The notes: a model not told the origin generated them from the letters alone. A stretch of 26,183 bases of DNA from a virus (IMGVR_UViG_3300008448_000542:1-26183); one strand, 5' to 3'. Shown: positions 16,309 to 24,384, counted from the stretch's first letter. Made by a program: numbers and translations.

Positions 16309-16956
16309 GTGCCTTATTTAAATCATAATATTCCCACGATTACTTGCCTGTTGCGTAATGAATATCTTTTTAATCACGAAAAAGGACGTGGTGAGTATAC
16401 TCCATGTGATGTTCATTCTGTAGCGTCAATTGAAAAGAGAGTTCCTTTGTTTGAGGCATTCTTAACCAATGGAGTCAATTGGACTCGCAGACCTATTACA
16501 GCGTTTTGCTGGAAACCTTGTGATCCAGTGCCGCTAGAACATGCTATGTATTGGGATTGTTTTAGTCCTTATGTTGATGTTCAGGTTCGCACACGAATGA
16601 AAGGATTGAGGGCTTTATTGATTACCCCATCCAATACCAAAGAAGCGGGAGAGTATATGTTCACTCTTGATTGGGGATGGGAGAACAAGAGTATCTTGGA
16701 CACCAACTTCTCTGAAACGCCAGAACATAAATGCGCTCATGTATTCAAGATGGACAATGGTAATTTTTATGCTTACCCGAACAATCGTATTGTATGGCAT
16801 GACAATGCATGGGTGGATAAACCAATTGACAAAAACCCAGGATATAAAATCGACTTGACAGTATACAGTGTTGAAAACAAACGCACACTATTCACTGATT
16901 ACAGTTACATGACGGAATTCACCACCCAACCAAAAGATAAAGATGTCTCTCAGTAA
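16309..16956 (+). CDS. conserved phage protein of unknown function
   Basis: A 215-residue protein starting with GTG at 16309. Recognisable blocks are YLNHNIPT near the start, PITAFCWKP...PLEHAMYWDCFS (63-86), the strand-rich middle MKGLRALLITPSNTKEAGEYMFTLD (98-122) and HVFKMDNGNFYAYPNNRIVW (144-163). I recall similar proteins in environmental phage genomes, always unnamed; this is memory, not a search result. It is beta-rich and soluble, with no catalytic motif visible. It opens the second plus-strand block and overlaps the SET gene by 14 nt, so it is probably cotranslated with it. Confidence 0.65.
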   Translation: MPYLNHNIPTITCLLRNEYLFNHEKGRGEYTPCDVHSVASIEKRVPLFEAFLTNGVNWTRRPITAFCWKPCDPVPLEHAMYWDCFSPYVDVQVRTRMKGLRALLITPSNTKEAGEYMFTLDWGWENKSILDTNFSETPEHKCAHVFKMDNGNFYAYPNNRIVWHDNAWVDKPIDKNPGYKIDLTVYSVENKRTLFTDYSYMTEFTTQPKDKDVSQ

Positions 16957-17353
16957 GAAAGAATTAACAAATCAAATACGAAATGGCATATTAGTAAAGC
17001 TAGTGCCAAGTTCTATTGTCGGGGCGGGAGTTGGAGTGGTAACTCTTACTGAAATTCATAAAAACGAAGTTGTTTTCGCGCCAAAAGATTTGCACTTTAT
17101 TCGATGGACTGAGGTTGGCGATATTGAGCATGGTGTTTTAGACCATATTAAAAAAGTTTGTAACAACAATGAATATGGCTTTTGGATTGATTGTAACATT
17201 AATGATATTGGCGCGGCTTATTTCGTAAATCACTCTGATGATCCAAATTTAATTCACGATAAACAATGTGATATTTACTATGCCGCCAGAAAAATTGCAA
17301 TAGGAGAAGAACTTACGTGTAAATATTCTCCAGACGAGATTGATTGGGTGTAA
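16943..17353 (+). CDS. SET-domain protein (putative lysine methyltransferase-like)
   Basis: A 136-residue protein that is almost exactly one SET domain. Motifs in order: SSIVGAGVGVVT (23-34, the SAM-side G-x-G strand), NEVVF, AAYFVNHSDDPN (91-102, the NHSxxPN pseudoknot motif), YYAARKIAIGEELTCKY (112-128, the GEELTxxY motif with the catalytic-position Tyr128). There is no pre-SET and no post-SET cysteine cluster, as in short bacterial and viral SET proteins. SET enzymes transfer methyl groups from S-adenosylmethionine to lysine; the target here is unknown and could be a virion or host protein. It lies between the unknown protein at 16309 and a tail-associated gene, overlapping the former by 14 nt. 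Confidence 0.82.
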   Translation: MSLSKKELTNQIRNGILVKLVPSSIVGAGVGVVTLTEIHKNEVVFAPKDLHFIRWTEVGDIEHGVLDHIKKVCNNNEYGFWIDCNINDIGAAYFVNHSDDPNLIHDKQCDIYYAARKIAIGEELTCKYSPDEIDWV

Positions 17354-17362
17354 TAGTTGTTA

Positions 17363-17695
17363 ATGAGCGCATCATTGACAGGGATTTATATTGAGCAAAG
17401 GGCATGTTTTAATTTGACTGCGCAGTTGCAGAAAAACGGCAGCGTTTACAACCTTAGTGGGGCAACCGTCACGGGACAAATTCGTCGTGATTTTGATGAT
17501 GAATTGCAAGCTGTGTTGCATACTGAAATACTTAGCATACCAAGTGGTATAGTAAAAATCAGTTTGGATGGCTCAGCCACGGCAAATATTGATCTAGCTC
17601 CTTGTAGTTGGGACTTGTATGTCGATAAAGAGTCGGAGTGTCCAGACAAGTTATTGTATGGGCCTGTTTATGTAGCAAAAAGCAATACTAAATAA
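17363..17695 (+). CDS. small beta-rich tail-associated protein
   Basis: A 110-residue protein starting at the ATG at 17363; a TTG two codons upstream is also in frame. The pattern YIEQRACFNLTAQL...YNLSGATVTGQIRR...GIVKISLDG...SWDLYVDKE...LLYGPVYV looks like a small immunoglobulin-like or baseplate-upper-type beta-sandwich. In many phages such proteins sit directly before a fibre gene and end in a G-x-V-x-V strand, and here the next gene is the 807-aa fibre, 2 nt away. It may connect or assist assembly of that fibre; this is inferred from position. No Shine-Dalgarno is evident. Confidence 0.55.
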   Translation: MSASLTGIYIEQRACFNLTAQLQKNGSVYNLSGATVTGQIRRDFDDELQAVLHTEILSIPSGIVKISLDGSATANIDLAPCSWDLYVDKESECPDKLLYGPVYVAKSNTK

Positions 17696-17697
17696 AT

Positions 17698-20121
17698 ATG
17701 TCTGATTCTGTTGTTGTTAATGTGATTTCGCCTGAAGTAACCAATATCAATGTTACTGATACTGGCGAAAACATTTACATTAATCCTTTGACACTTAATC
17801 AAGGCATTATTAATCACTCAGTAACGCATCAAAGCGGTGGAAGCGATGAACTGCTTCATAATCTTTTGGGCGGATTGCAGGGTGGCTCTGGAGGTAACTA
17901 CTATCACTTAACATCAGGTCAATATGCTAATTTAGTAACTGGCGCGGTCATTCGACCATCTGATACTGGTGCTTTTTATCCTAGTTATAATCCTTCTGGT
18001 TTTATTACTGGAGTTGATTTGTCGGCGTATGTGACAGGTGATGTAGTGAGGCCATCAGAAACTGGCAATTTCATCACCACTTCTCAGACGGACGCATTCT
18101 ATCCAAGAAGCAATCCGTCTGGCTTTATAGTTCCATCACAAACAGGAGCTTTTTACGCTGCTAGCAATCCTTCAGGATTCATCACAGGCGTTGATTTATC
18201 TGCCTACGTGACAGGAGATGTGGTAAGACCATCTCAGACAGGAGCATTTTATCCTGCAAGTAATCCATCTGGTTTTATTACTGGTGTTGATCTTTCTGCT
18301 TATGTTACTGGTAGCGTGGTTCGTCCTAGCGAAACTGGTAATTTTATCTCTTTTGCTGCTTTAACAGGTGATCGTGGCGATATTACAATCACTGGCAATA
18401 GCCCAACTAACTTAAATTTTTCAATAGATAGCTCGGCAGTTACTAATACCAAGATTGCTGACGGTGCAATCACTACCGCCAAAATTGCAAGCTTTAACGT
18501 CACTACAGACAAGCTTGGAAGTCTTGCGGTGACAACCAATATTATTGCCTCAAACGCTGTTACCAATACTAAATTGGCAGACATGGCTTCTCAGCGTATT
18601 AAAGGTCGTATTTCTGCGGGAACAAGCGATCCAGAGGATTTGACGGCTAGCCAAGTGAGAACACTTATTGATTTCGACAATACTGTTAGCGGTCTGTTGT
18701 CGGGATATGTCACTGGATCAGTAGTGAGACCATCAGAAACGGGAGCGTTTTACGCTGCTAGCAATCCTTCAGGATTCATCACGGGTGTTGATTTATCTGC
18801 CTACGTGACAGGAGATGTGGTAAGACCATCTCAGACTGGCGCTTTTTATCCAATTTCCAATCCTAGCGGTTATGTAACTGGAAGTGTTGTGAGACCTTCT
18901 GAAACAGGCTCGTTTATTACAATCTCTCAAACTGGAGTATTTTATCCAACTTCCAATCCAAGTGGATTTGTAACTGGTTTGGTCGTGCGACCATCCGAAA
19001 CAGGAAGTTTCATTACCACGGCGCAAACTGGCGTTTTTTATCCTGCTTCTAATCCTAGCGGTTTTGCAACGGCAGTTGACCCAGTTCGAACTACGCTTAC
19101 TGGCAATGGCATAGTATCTGGTTATGCAATCAGTGGAGCAAATAACCTAATTAATCCAAGCGCTTTAATTGTCGCAATTGACGGTGCGTTACAAGAACCA
19201 AGTGTTGACTATACTGTAAACAGTGGACAAATTACATTCACAAGTCCATTGCCAAGTGGTAGTAAGGCGGTTGTGATCTCTCCAAGTAATTCACTAATCG
19301 CTGGACAGGTCGTGCCAAGTGATGGCAGTGTAACAAGTGCTAAGATTGCGGGTGGTCAGACTATTAGCGATTTGACGTTAGCATCGTCTACGACTTTTAA
19401 TTCAACTTCTTACACATATGGAGCAGGAGCAGCATCAGCGCACCGTGCTTCACTTGGTATTGTCTCTGTATCGGCACTTATTCCTGTTTTTTATGCGTAT
19501 GCAACGCTCTATACTTATAATGTTAGCAATCAAACAACAAATAGATTATGGAAAAACACAACAACAATACAGAATGCTCCCGCTATAACACCATCGGCAA
19601 GTTTTACAAAAGGAGCGAGAGGTGAAATTATTGCTTCTGGTAATTCATATACATTTAATAATATAAATAACCCATCGCCGTCAACAACATACGAAGCACC
19701 ATACACCCTTTTAGTTGTTTTACGTCCAATAGCTCAGACTACAAATAATGGCATATTTAGACATCGCAATTGGGACCCAAATTATACAACTGGTAATTTA
19801 CTACAAGCACGATTTTTAGGTGGCACTTATCAAATTTTAACATCAAAGGTTGTCCCTACGACTGATTTTGTGTGTATTGCTTATACTGGAAATAATTTAG
19901 TTCAAAGAGCTGCAATATGGCATAATAATGAAATCGTTTCAGGGAGTAGCGAGGTGACAATGACAGCGAATCAGTCTCTCATTGATATGACAATCAATGC
20001 TGGTAGTGGTGGATCTGCCAGCGGAGTGGAGTTTGTGGCAGCACAGGGCTTATATGGAATGTTGAGCGAAACAGATTTGCGAGCGTATGCTGAAGCATTT
20101 TTTAAATCAGTTATTAATTAA
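17698..20121 (+). CDS. repeat-containing tail fibre with lectin-like C-terminal domain
   Basis: An 807-residue fibre. The N-terminal ~45 residues probably attach it to the tail, followed by THQSGGSDELLHN..GGLQGG..YYHLTSGQY, a block I recall from fibres of environmental phages. Residues about 80-460 hold eight NPSGF/Y units embedded in repeats such as ITGVDLSAYVTG (four copies) and VVRPSETG. They are interrupted at about 245-320 by a TNTKIADGAITTAKIA-type segment and QRIKGRISAGTSDPEDL. The last ~230 residues (from about 575) resemble a concanavalin-A/LamG-type sandwich (TLLVVLRPI, NGIFRHRNW, GVEFVAAQGLYG, LSETDLRAYAEAF). It most likely mediates adsorption. It starts 2 nt after the small gene at 17363 and is followed by the LRR fibre. 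Confidence 0.8.
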   Translation: MSDSVVVNVISPEVTNINVTDTGENIYINPLTLNQGIINHSVTHQSGGSDELLHNLLGGLQGGSGGNYYHLTSGQYANLVTGAVIRPSDTGAFYPSYNPSGFITGVDLSAYVTGDVVRPSETGNFITTSQTDAFYPRSNPSGFIVPSQTGAFYAASNPSGFITGVDLSAYVTGDVVRPSQTGAFYPASNPSGFITGVDLSAYVTGSVVRPSETGNFISFAALTGDRGDITITGNSPTNLNFSIDSSAVTNTKIADGAITTAKIASFNVTTDKLGSLAVTTNIIASNAVTNTKLADMASQRIKGRISAGTSDPEDLTASQVRTLIDFDNTVSGLLSGYVTGSVVRPSETGAFYAASNPSGFITGVDLSAYVTGDVVRPSQTGAFYPISNPSGYVTGSVVRPSETGSFITISQTGVFYPTSNPSGFVTGLVVRPSETGSFITTAQTGVFYPASNPSGFATAVDPVRTTLTGNGIVSGYAISGANNLINPSALIVAIDGALQEPSVDYTVNSGQITFTSPLPSGSKAVVISPSNSLIAGQVVPSDGSVTSAKIAGGQTISDLTLASSTTFNSTSYTYGAGAASAHRASLGIVSVSALIPVFYAYATLYTYNVSNQTTNRLWKNTTTIQNAPAITPSASFTKGARGEIIASGNSYTFNNINNPSPSTTYEAPYTLLVVLRPIAQTTNNGIFRHRNWDPNYTTGNLLQARFLGGTYQILTSKVVPTTDFVCIAYTGNNLVQRAAIWHNNEIVSGSSEVTMTANQSLIDMTINAGSGGSASGVEFVAAQGLYGMLSETDLRAYAEAFFKSVIN
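18151..18239 (+). repeat. near-identical direct repeat, copy 1
   Basis: An 89-base direct repeat matching 18748-18836 at 87 of 89 positions by eye (differences at the third base of one Thr and one Gly codon). It encodes the FYAASNPSGFITGVDLSAYVTGDVVRPSQT segment minus its ends. Copies lie 597 bases apart. Confidence 0.85.
18748..18836 (+). repeat. near-identical direct repeat, copy 2
   Basis: Second copy of the 89-base direct repeat at 18151-18239. Recombination between the copies would remove 597 bases, a multiple of three (199 codons), so the fibre would stay in frame and lose most of its repeat core. Confidence 0.85.
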
Positions 20122-20130
20122 ATAATCACA

Positions 20131-22605
20131 ATGGCAATCACACAAATATCAAACAATGTAATTCTTGATGGTACGATATTACCAGCTAAGTTAAATATAT
20201 CATCAGCACTAAGAACTTTTTTTGGTAGTGCTACGAGTGCTAATTTAGCATCTGCTGTTAGCGGAACGACTGGAAGTGGCAACTTAGTGTTTGGTGTATC
20301 GCCAACGATCACGACTCCGACGATTGCATGCTCTGGCAACGGCACAATAGCAACTTTTCAAGACGGCAGTGGCAAAACCGTTACAGTTGAAACTGCATCA
20401 TTCGGCACTCAAATCAGCATCAACGCCACGGGCGGCACGCTTGGAGCTTATGCCACGCTGAATGGTCAGAACGAATCATGGGTTAATGTCATCGCGGCAT
20501 CGAATACAACCGATCTGAGATGGATGAGGTTCGGCAATGGCAGCAATGCCCAGCGCGACCGATTTTCCATTCAGCGCCTCAATGACACAGCAACAATCAT
20601 CCGCGCAACGCCCTTTTCCTTTGCTAACAACGCACCGACAAATAGCTTCTACATGGAATCTGATGGTCGCGTTGGATTTGGAACTGCAACGCCTAATGCC
20701 AGTGCGATTATTGACTTAACCAGCACCAATAAAGGATTTTTACCTCCGCGCATGACAACTACTCAGCGGGGAACAATTAGTTCCCCAGCTTCTGGTTTAA
20801 TGCTTTATAATTCGACCACAAATGCTTTTAATGTCCGCACCAACACTGGTTGGTTTGATTTGTTCAGCAGTGCGACAAGCTCTATAACCAGCTCAACGTT
20901 GATAAACGCAATGACTGATGAAACTGGAACTGGTTCTTTGGTCTTCAACACTTCACCGACATTAAACAATGCGAGCCTTAACACGTCTACATTGAATAAC
21001 TGCACAGTCCTTAATAAGATTTTTGTAAATGTAAACGGTGTATTAGTAGAGTGCAGTGGAATAGTGAATGATAGCTTGTTTAATACAAGCCCACCAACTT
21101 CAAGTAATGACTCAGCTCAAGGGTTTGTGGTTGGTAGTCGTTGGCACATGCTAAATGGTGATCGTTATATTTGCCGAGACAATACTGCGAGTTCGGCTGT
21201 TTGGAAAAAATACGCGCATAATGCCGCAATTGCAGTGATTGAAGGGTATTCAAATCTCGATAATACAATTTTGGCTGACGGAGGACTTTTGACCGTGAGA
21301 AAAAATTCTATTAACGATGTTTACATCTCAAACAATCAAATTTGTAACAGTTTAGTTATTAACGCAGCGAATTTTAGCGCAGACACTATTAACTTCTCAA
21401 CGTTACCTCTATTACAAGCGCTTTCGATATACGATCTTAACAATTTGGAAACTATCAATTTAACAGCAAATATTGATGTCGCTGCGATCCATTTGGAAAA
21501 CTTAAGTGATCTCAATTTGTTTTTAACTCCAGAAGTCACCAATTTAACATCATTGACCATCATTAATTGCCCAGCGATTGATTTTGATACACTAAATATG
21601 GGGACGGGTGATTTGGGGAAATACGATTACTTAAGCGATCTAATCGTTGACGGCGTTAGCAATTCGATGGGAGACCCTTTTAGCTTGGATAGTGTTCCTG
21701 CCGCTACATCTATAACATTTAAGAATGTAACAAACTTACCTTTTTATGGAATGGTTGAGAGCTATCACCCAGTCCAACAATTATATATCGAGAGATGCTA
21801 CGGAGTGTCTACATTGCCGTTTGCTTATCTAACTTCGTTAAGCAGTTTGACTTGGCGCGGCGAAGACCCAATGAACAGATTGGGAATCCTTTCGATCTAC
21901 GACTTGGATTTAACTATTGCTACCAATTTAGATATGCAATTTAGTTCGATTGATTCTATATCTACGATCAATTTGCCAACCACCCTAACCCATTGGGACT
22001 TGACTGGTTCCTATCTTGGGAGTAACACAGTATTGTCCGCTGCCCCTTCTGTGACTCATTTAACTTTGGACGGGGCTGAAGTGGCATCTACGCAGACATT
22101 CGACTTAACGCAAACCGTATTTGATAGCGTGACGCACTTGAGTGCAGATGGGGCGATTGGTTTATTTGCTTCCACTGGTGGTCTTACAGATGGTATGACT
22201 GGTCTTTTGGATTTGGATTTAAGTAATTCTAATATAGCTATTGACCTTACGAATAACACTGCTCTGACGCATTTGCATCTAAGCGACTGGGCAGGCAACG
22301 ATTTGGTGAACGCTAACGGAAACCCCAATACCGACACCTTAGTGAACTTGATTCACATGAATGTTGCTTACTCAAGCTCTATTACCAGTCTGGATGTGAG
22401 CAATAATGTTCTTTTGACTTTTCTGAATGCCTCTGGATGCGCCGTCTCCAACGTGGATACTATACTGATTGATATAGATACTGCGGGATTAAGTGATGGG
22501 TTTTTGGATTTATCTGGAGGAACCAATGCAGCCCCCACGGGAGGAGCTAGTAACGCGGAAGTTCTTAGCCTCCAAGGAAAGGGATGGACAGTAAACCACA
22601 ACTAA
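20131..22605 (+). CDS. tail fibre / adhesin with C-terminal leucine-rich repeats
   Basis: An 824-residue modular fibre. Two copies of the fibre motif GTGSLVF-x-x-SPT are seen (about 47-58 and 266-277). Between them is a segment with LRWMRFGNG, FSIQRLND and FYMESDGRVGFGTATP (129-189), and GFLPPRMTTTQR (202-213), which I recall from trimeric phage and adhesin fibres. Residues about 320-365 form a short linker domain (RWHMLNGDRYICRDN). From about 395 to the end the protein is built of leucine-rich repeats with spacing around 20-23 residues (for example LQALSIYDLNNLETINL and LTHLHLSDWAGND), capped by NAAPTGGASNAEVLSLQGKG and a final GWTV. LRR domains bind proteins or glycans, so this is a likely receptor-binding fibre. 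DNA near 20400-20700 is clearly GC-richer than its surroundings. Confidence 0.8.
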   Translation: MAITQISNNVILDGTILPAKLNISSALRTFFGSATSANLASAVSGTTGSGNLVFGVSPTITTPTIACSGNGTIATFQDGSGKTVTVETASFGTQISINATGGTLGAYATLNGQNESWVNVIAASNTTDLRWMRFGNGSNAQRDRFSIQRLNDTATIIRATPFSFANNAPTNSFYMESDGRVGFGTATPNASAIIDLTSTNKGFLPPRMTTTQRGTISSPASGLMLYNSTTNAFNVRTNTGWFDLFSSATSSITSSTLINAMTDETGTGSLVFNTSPTLNNASLNTSTLNNCTVLNKIFVNVNGVLVECSGIVNDSLFNTSPPTSSNDSAQGFVVGSRWHMLNGDRYICRDNTASSAVWKKYAHNAAIAVIEGYSNLDNTILADGGLLTVRKNSINDVYISNNQICNSLVINAANFSADTINFSTLPLLQALSIYDLNNLETINLTANIDVAAIHLENLSDLNLFLTPEVTNLTSLTIINCPAIDFDTLNMGTGDLGKYDYLSDLIVDGVSNSMGDPFSLDSVPAATSITFKNVTNLPFYGMVESYHPVQQLYIERCYGVSTLPFAYLTSLSSLTWRGEDPMNRLGILSIYDLDLTIATNLDMQFSSIDSISTINLPTTLTHWDLTGSYLGSNTVLSAAPSVTHLTLDGAEVASTQTFDLTQTVFDSVTHLSADGAIGLFASTGGLTDGMTGLLDLDLSNSNIAIDLTNNTALTHLHLSDWAGNDLVNANGNPNTDTLVNLIHMNVAYSSSITSLDVSNNVLLTFLNASGCAVSNVDTILIDIDTAGLSDGFLDLSGGTNAAPTGGASNAEVLSLQGKGWTVNHN
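22574..22578 (+). promoter_or_regulatory. Shine-Dalgarno for gene at 22584
   Basis: AAGGA lies 5 nt before the ATG at 22584, inside the LRR fibre gene. It supports that ATG over the next in-frame one at 22611. Confidence 0.5.
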
Positions 22606-23027
22606 AAGATATGAAACTCGATATTGGACAAACAACTGAAGAATTTGAAAAGGATTTGACCCGCAAAGCAGTCAAGGCAGTAATCCATTTACAAGTGGTA
22701 TTAAGTAGTTGCTACTACGAGTTTTGGGACAGACCAACGCAAGAAATTCTTGACTCTATCAATTCAGACGTTCCAGAAACAATGGCGCGATTTTCAGGGA
22801 ATACTGCGATTGGTATGGCAATCAATGAAAGACTGGAAGCGACAGATTGGGAAGGTCGGGTTCCTGTTACCATGCCAGAAGGCTATAGTTTTGATAGCAC
22901 AACAAATACATTTAATTATACCGCTCCAGTGGTAATTGTGCCAGAACTAGAAGTAATTGAAGAAATTGTTACTTCAGATCCTGAGCCAGAAGTCATTGTT
23001 GAAGAACCTGACGATGAGGTAGCTTGA
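22584..23027 (+). CDS. small fibre-associated protein with acidic tail, unknown function
   Basis: A 147-residue protein overlapping the end of the LRR fibre by 22 nt. Residues 10-110 are mixed helical, with KAVIHLQVVLSSCYYEFWDRPTQEILDSI and a PEGYSFDSTTNTFNY segment (99-113). The last ~35 residues are strongly acidic and rich in Val, Glu and Pro. I recall similar small proteins following fibre genes in other phages; they may act as fibre chaperones or attachment factors, which is inferred only from position. It is the last gene of the plus-strand block, and its TGA abuts the stop codon of the convergent kinase-like gene with no gap. Confidence 0.55.
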   Translation: MDSKPQLKDMKLDIGQTTEEFEKDLTRKAVKAVIHLQVVLSSCYYEFWDRPTQEILDSINSDVPETMARFSGNTAIGMAINERLEATDWEGRVPVTMPEGYSFDSTTNTFNYTAPVVIVPELEVIEEIVTSDPEPEVIVEEPDDEVA

Positions 23028-24191
23028 TTATTGTTCTGAATTGCCAATTAGTGGCTCCATAATATCTCTAATCAAGAAAGTATTGTATTGACTGAGGCTT
23101 GGTATCATTGCCAACGCCTCTTCATTACGTAAAAATACGCTTACCATTTGCAATATCTTTGCTGGGCGCGAACTCTCATATAGATATACTTCGCATAAGT
23201 AATTGAAAATCGTCTCATAAACAAACAGTCGAAGCATTAAATTGGAACAAGAGTTATACTCTTCGATAAACTGCTGCTCATTAAAGTCGGGGAAGAGAGA
23301 TTTATAGTCCATAGCAAATTGCCTTTGATATTCCAAAGGAATTCCCATGTTGATAAAAAGATTGCACAAATCAAACAACTGATTGCCCATGTAACCATGT
23401 TGCAGGTGTTGGAATTTAAATAGATTATTTTTGATTAAAATGTTATCTGGAATAAGCTTTCCGTGGCAAAAGTCAGAAGTCTTACAGAAACTTTGCCGCG
23501 AAAGATATTCAACTTCATTCTTGAGAGTTTTGAGAATCGACCGCAGATTGTCAATGTTGGTGTGATCAGCGATAGCAGCAAGAGAATGTTCTGGTAATTG
23601 CTCTATATCATAACGAGCGAATACATCATTGAGATAATGGGAAAATGTTCTATCTACTTTTACGCCGCGCAGTTTATCAAAAGTATACAGAAATGAATCG
23701 TTATGTTCAAAGATGGACGAAAGACCAAATTCAGCAACAGTATCAGCAGATTCAAAAGATGTTACGATATATTGCACAGATTCTCCATACTTTGTTTTGC
23801 CGTGCTTATAAGCAACAGGAGAAAATGGTGCGAGTTGTTTTAGGATATTATATTCATGCGCAAAAAAAGATCCATCACCATCAAATGAATACTTAAAATA
23901 ACGAGCTTGTCCTTCAATTACCGCTTTGAAGCAGTCGAAATCCATTTGGGAATCCAAAAATTTAACATTTTCAGCAGATGAGAAACCAATCTTTTTTAAG
24001 ATATTTTGCGCCAAAAGTTCATTCTCCGTATCTGTTTGATTCAAAGAAAATAAATATGGTCTATTAGTGTTAGTGATAGATTGCACGTTGTATTGTAACG
24101 AAAAAACCCAGTCTTTCGACTGGGTTTTAGGTTTTTTATGTTCGACCAACTTATGCAGCGTACGCTCTGCTATTAGTAAAGACGAGGTCAA
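23028..24191 (-). CDS. APH/choline-kinase-fold protein, probable pseudokinase
   Basis: A 387-residue protein with the aminoglycoside-phosphotransferase fold. The N-lobe shows a likely ATP-binding lysine K100 (RYFKYS) and helix Glu E113 (FFAHEYNILKQL). The C-lobe has the catalytic-loop block FCHGKLIPDNILI (241-253) and GNQLFDLCNLF (269-279). Active enzymes read HGDxxxxN and then a metal-binding Asp in the I-D-W position; here they are K245 and H262. N250 and the FDL motif are kept. Loss of both Asp residues suggests no kinase activity, or an altered reaction. The first ~30 codons overlap an intrinsic terminator (24103-24128), so the true start may be later; GTG at codon 36 (24086) is one option. 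It abuts the convergent gene at 23027. Confidence 0.7.
   Translation of the reverse strand: MTSSLLIAERTLHKLVEHKKPKTQSKDWVFSLQYNVQSITNTNRPYLFSLNQTDTENELLAQNILKKIGFSSAENVKFLDSQMDFDCFKAVIEGQARYFKYSFDGDGSFFAHEYNILKQLAPFSPVAYKHGKTKYGESVQYIVTSFESADTVAEFGLSSIFEHNDSFLYTFDKLRGVKVDRTFSHYLNDVFARYDIEQLPEHSLAAIADHTNIDNLRSILKTLKNEVEYLSRQSFCKTSDFCHGKLIPDNILIKNNLFKFQHLQHGYMGNQLFDLCNLFINMGIPLEYQRQFAMDYKSLFPDFNEQQFIEEYNSCSNLMLRLFVYETIFNYLCEVYLYESSRPAKILQMVSVFLRNEEALAMIPSLSQYNTFLIRDIMEPLIGNSEQ
24101..24128 (-). terminator. intrinsic terminator, GAAA tetraloop
   Basis: On the minus strand an 11-bp perfect stem (AAAACCCAGTC paired with GACTGGGTTTT) encloses a GAAA tetraloop and is followed by six T. It lies 23 bases past the stop of the small gene at 24151. 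It could also act on the other strand through a TTTT run. It overlaps the annotated 5' end of the kinase-like gene, which argues that that gene starts later or has its own promoter downstream. Confidence 0.85.
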
Positions 24192-24378
24192 TACTCGACT
24201 TATTGATCAGTCGCTCACGACCATTGTTGCGATCATAAATCGACACTTTCTGCGGAGTTTCGCGACGAAACTGAGCATTGATTGTTTCTCCGTTTTTGAG
24301 ATAAAGACCAAAGAAGCGACCTTTTGCTTGTTTCATTGCGTCCACTGCCGATGTTTTTTTATTTTGTTTGTTACTCAT
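24151..24378 (-). CDS. small SH3-like beta-barrel protein
   Basis: A 75-residue protein with a basic N-terminus (MSNKQNKKTSAVDAMKQAKG) and then GRFFGLYLKNGETINAQFRR, VSIYDRNNGRERLI and SSIDLVF. The order of short strands with a central basic patch resembles small SH3-like phage proteins that may bind nucleic acid. The fold call is low-resolution. It lies 12 nt after the ClpA-like gene, has its own promoter-like TTGACA element overlapping the end of that gene, and ends 23 bases before an intrinsic terminator. This is one of the few genes here with a clear promoter-terminator unit, suggesting high or separately timed expression. Confidence 0.6.
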   Translation of the reverse strand: MSNKQNKKTSAVDAMKQAKGRFFGLYLKNGETINAQFRRETPQKVSIYDRNNGRERLINKSSIDLVFTNSRAYAA

Positions 24379-24384
24379 TGCGCT

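Larger units (their letters stand above)
17940..19075 (+). repeat. fibre repeat region (NPSGF / GVDLSAYVTG / VVRPSETG units)
   Basis: The coding repeats of the 807-aa fibre. NPSGF or NPSGY occurs eight times and GVDLSAYVTG four times, at 18010, 18187, 18283 and 18784. Most copies encode the same peptide with different synonymous codons. The exception is one nearly identical DNA pair, listed separately. The region is interrupted by non-repetitive sequence at about 18350-18700. Confidence 0.85.

Noticed and set aside
18793-19026. Minus-strand open frames inside the fibre genes
   Set aside because: They mirror the repeats of the plus-strand gene, have unlikely composition and no start signals; shadows of the real gene.
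17940-19075. Repeat array considered as CRISPR
   Set aside because: Repeats are in frame, of unequal spacing, not palindromic, and encode fibre peptides; no cas genes nearby.
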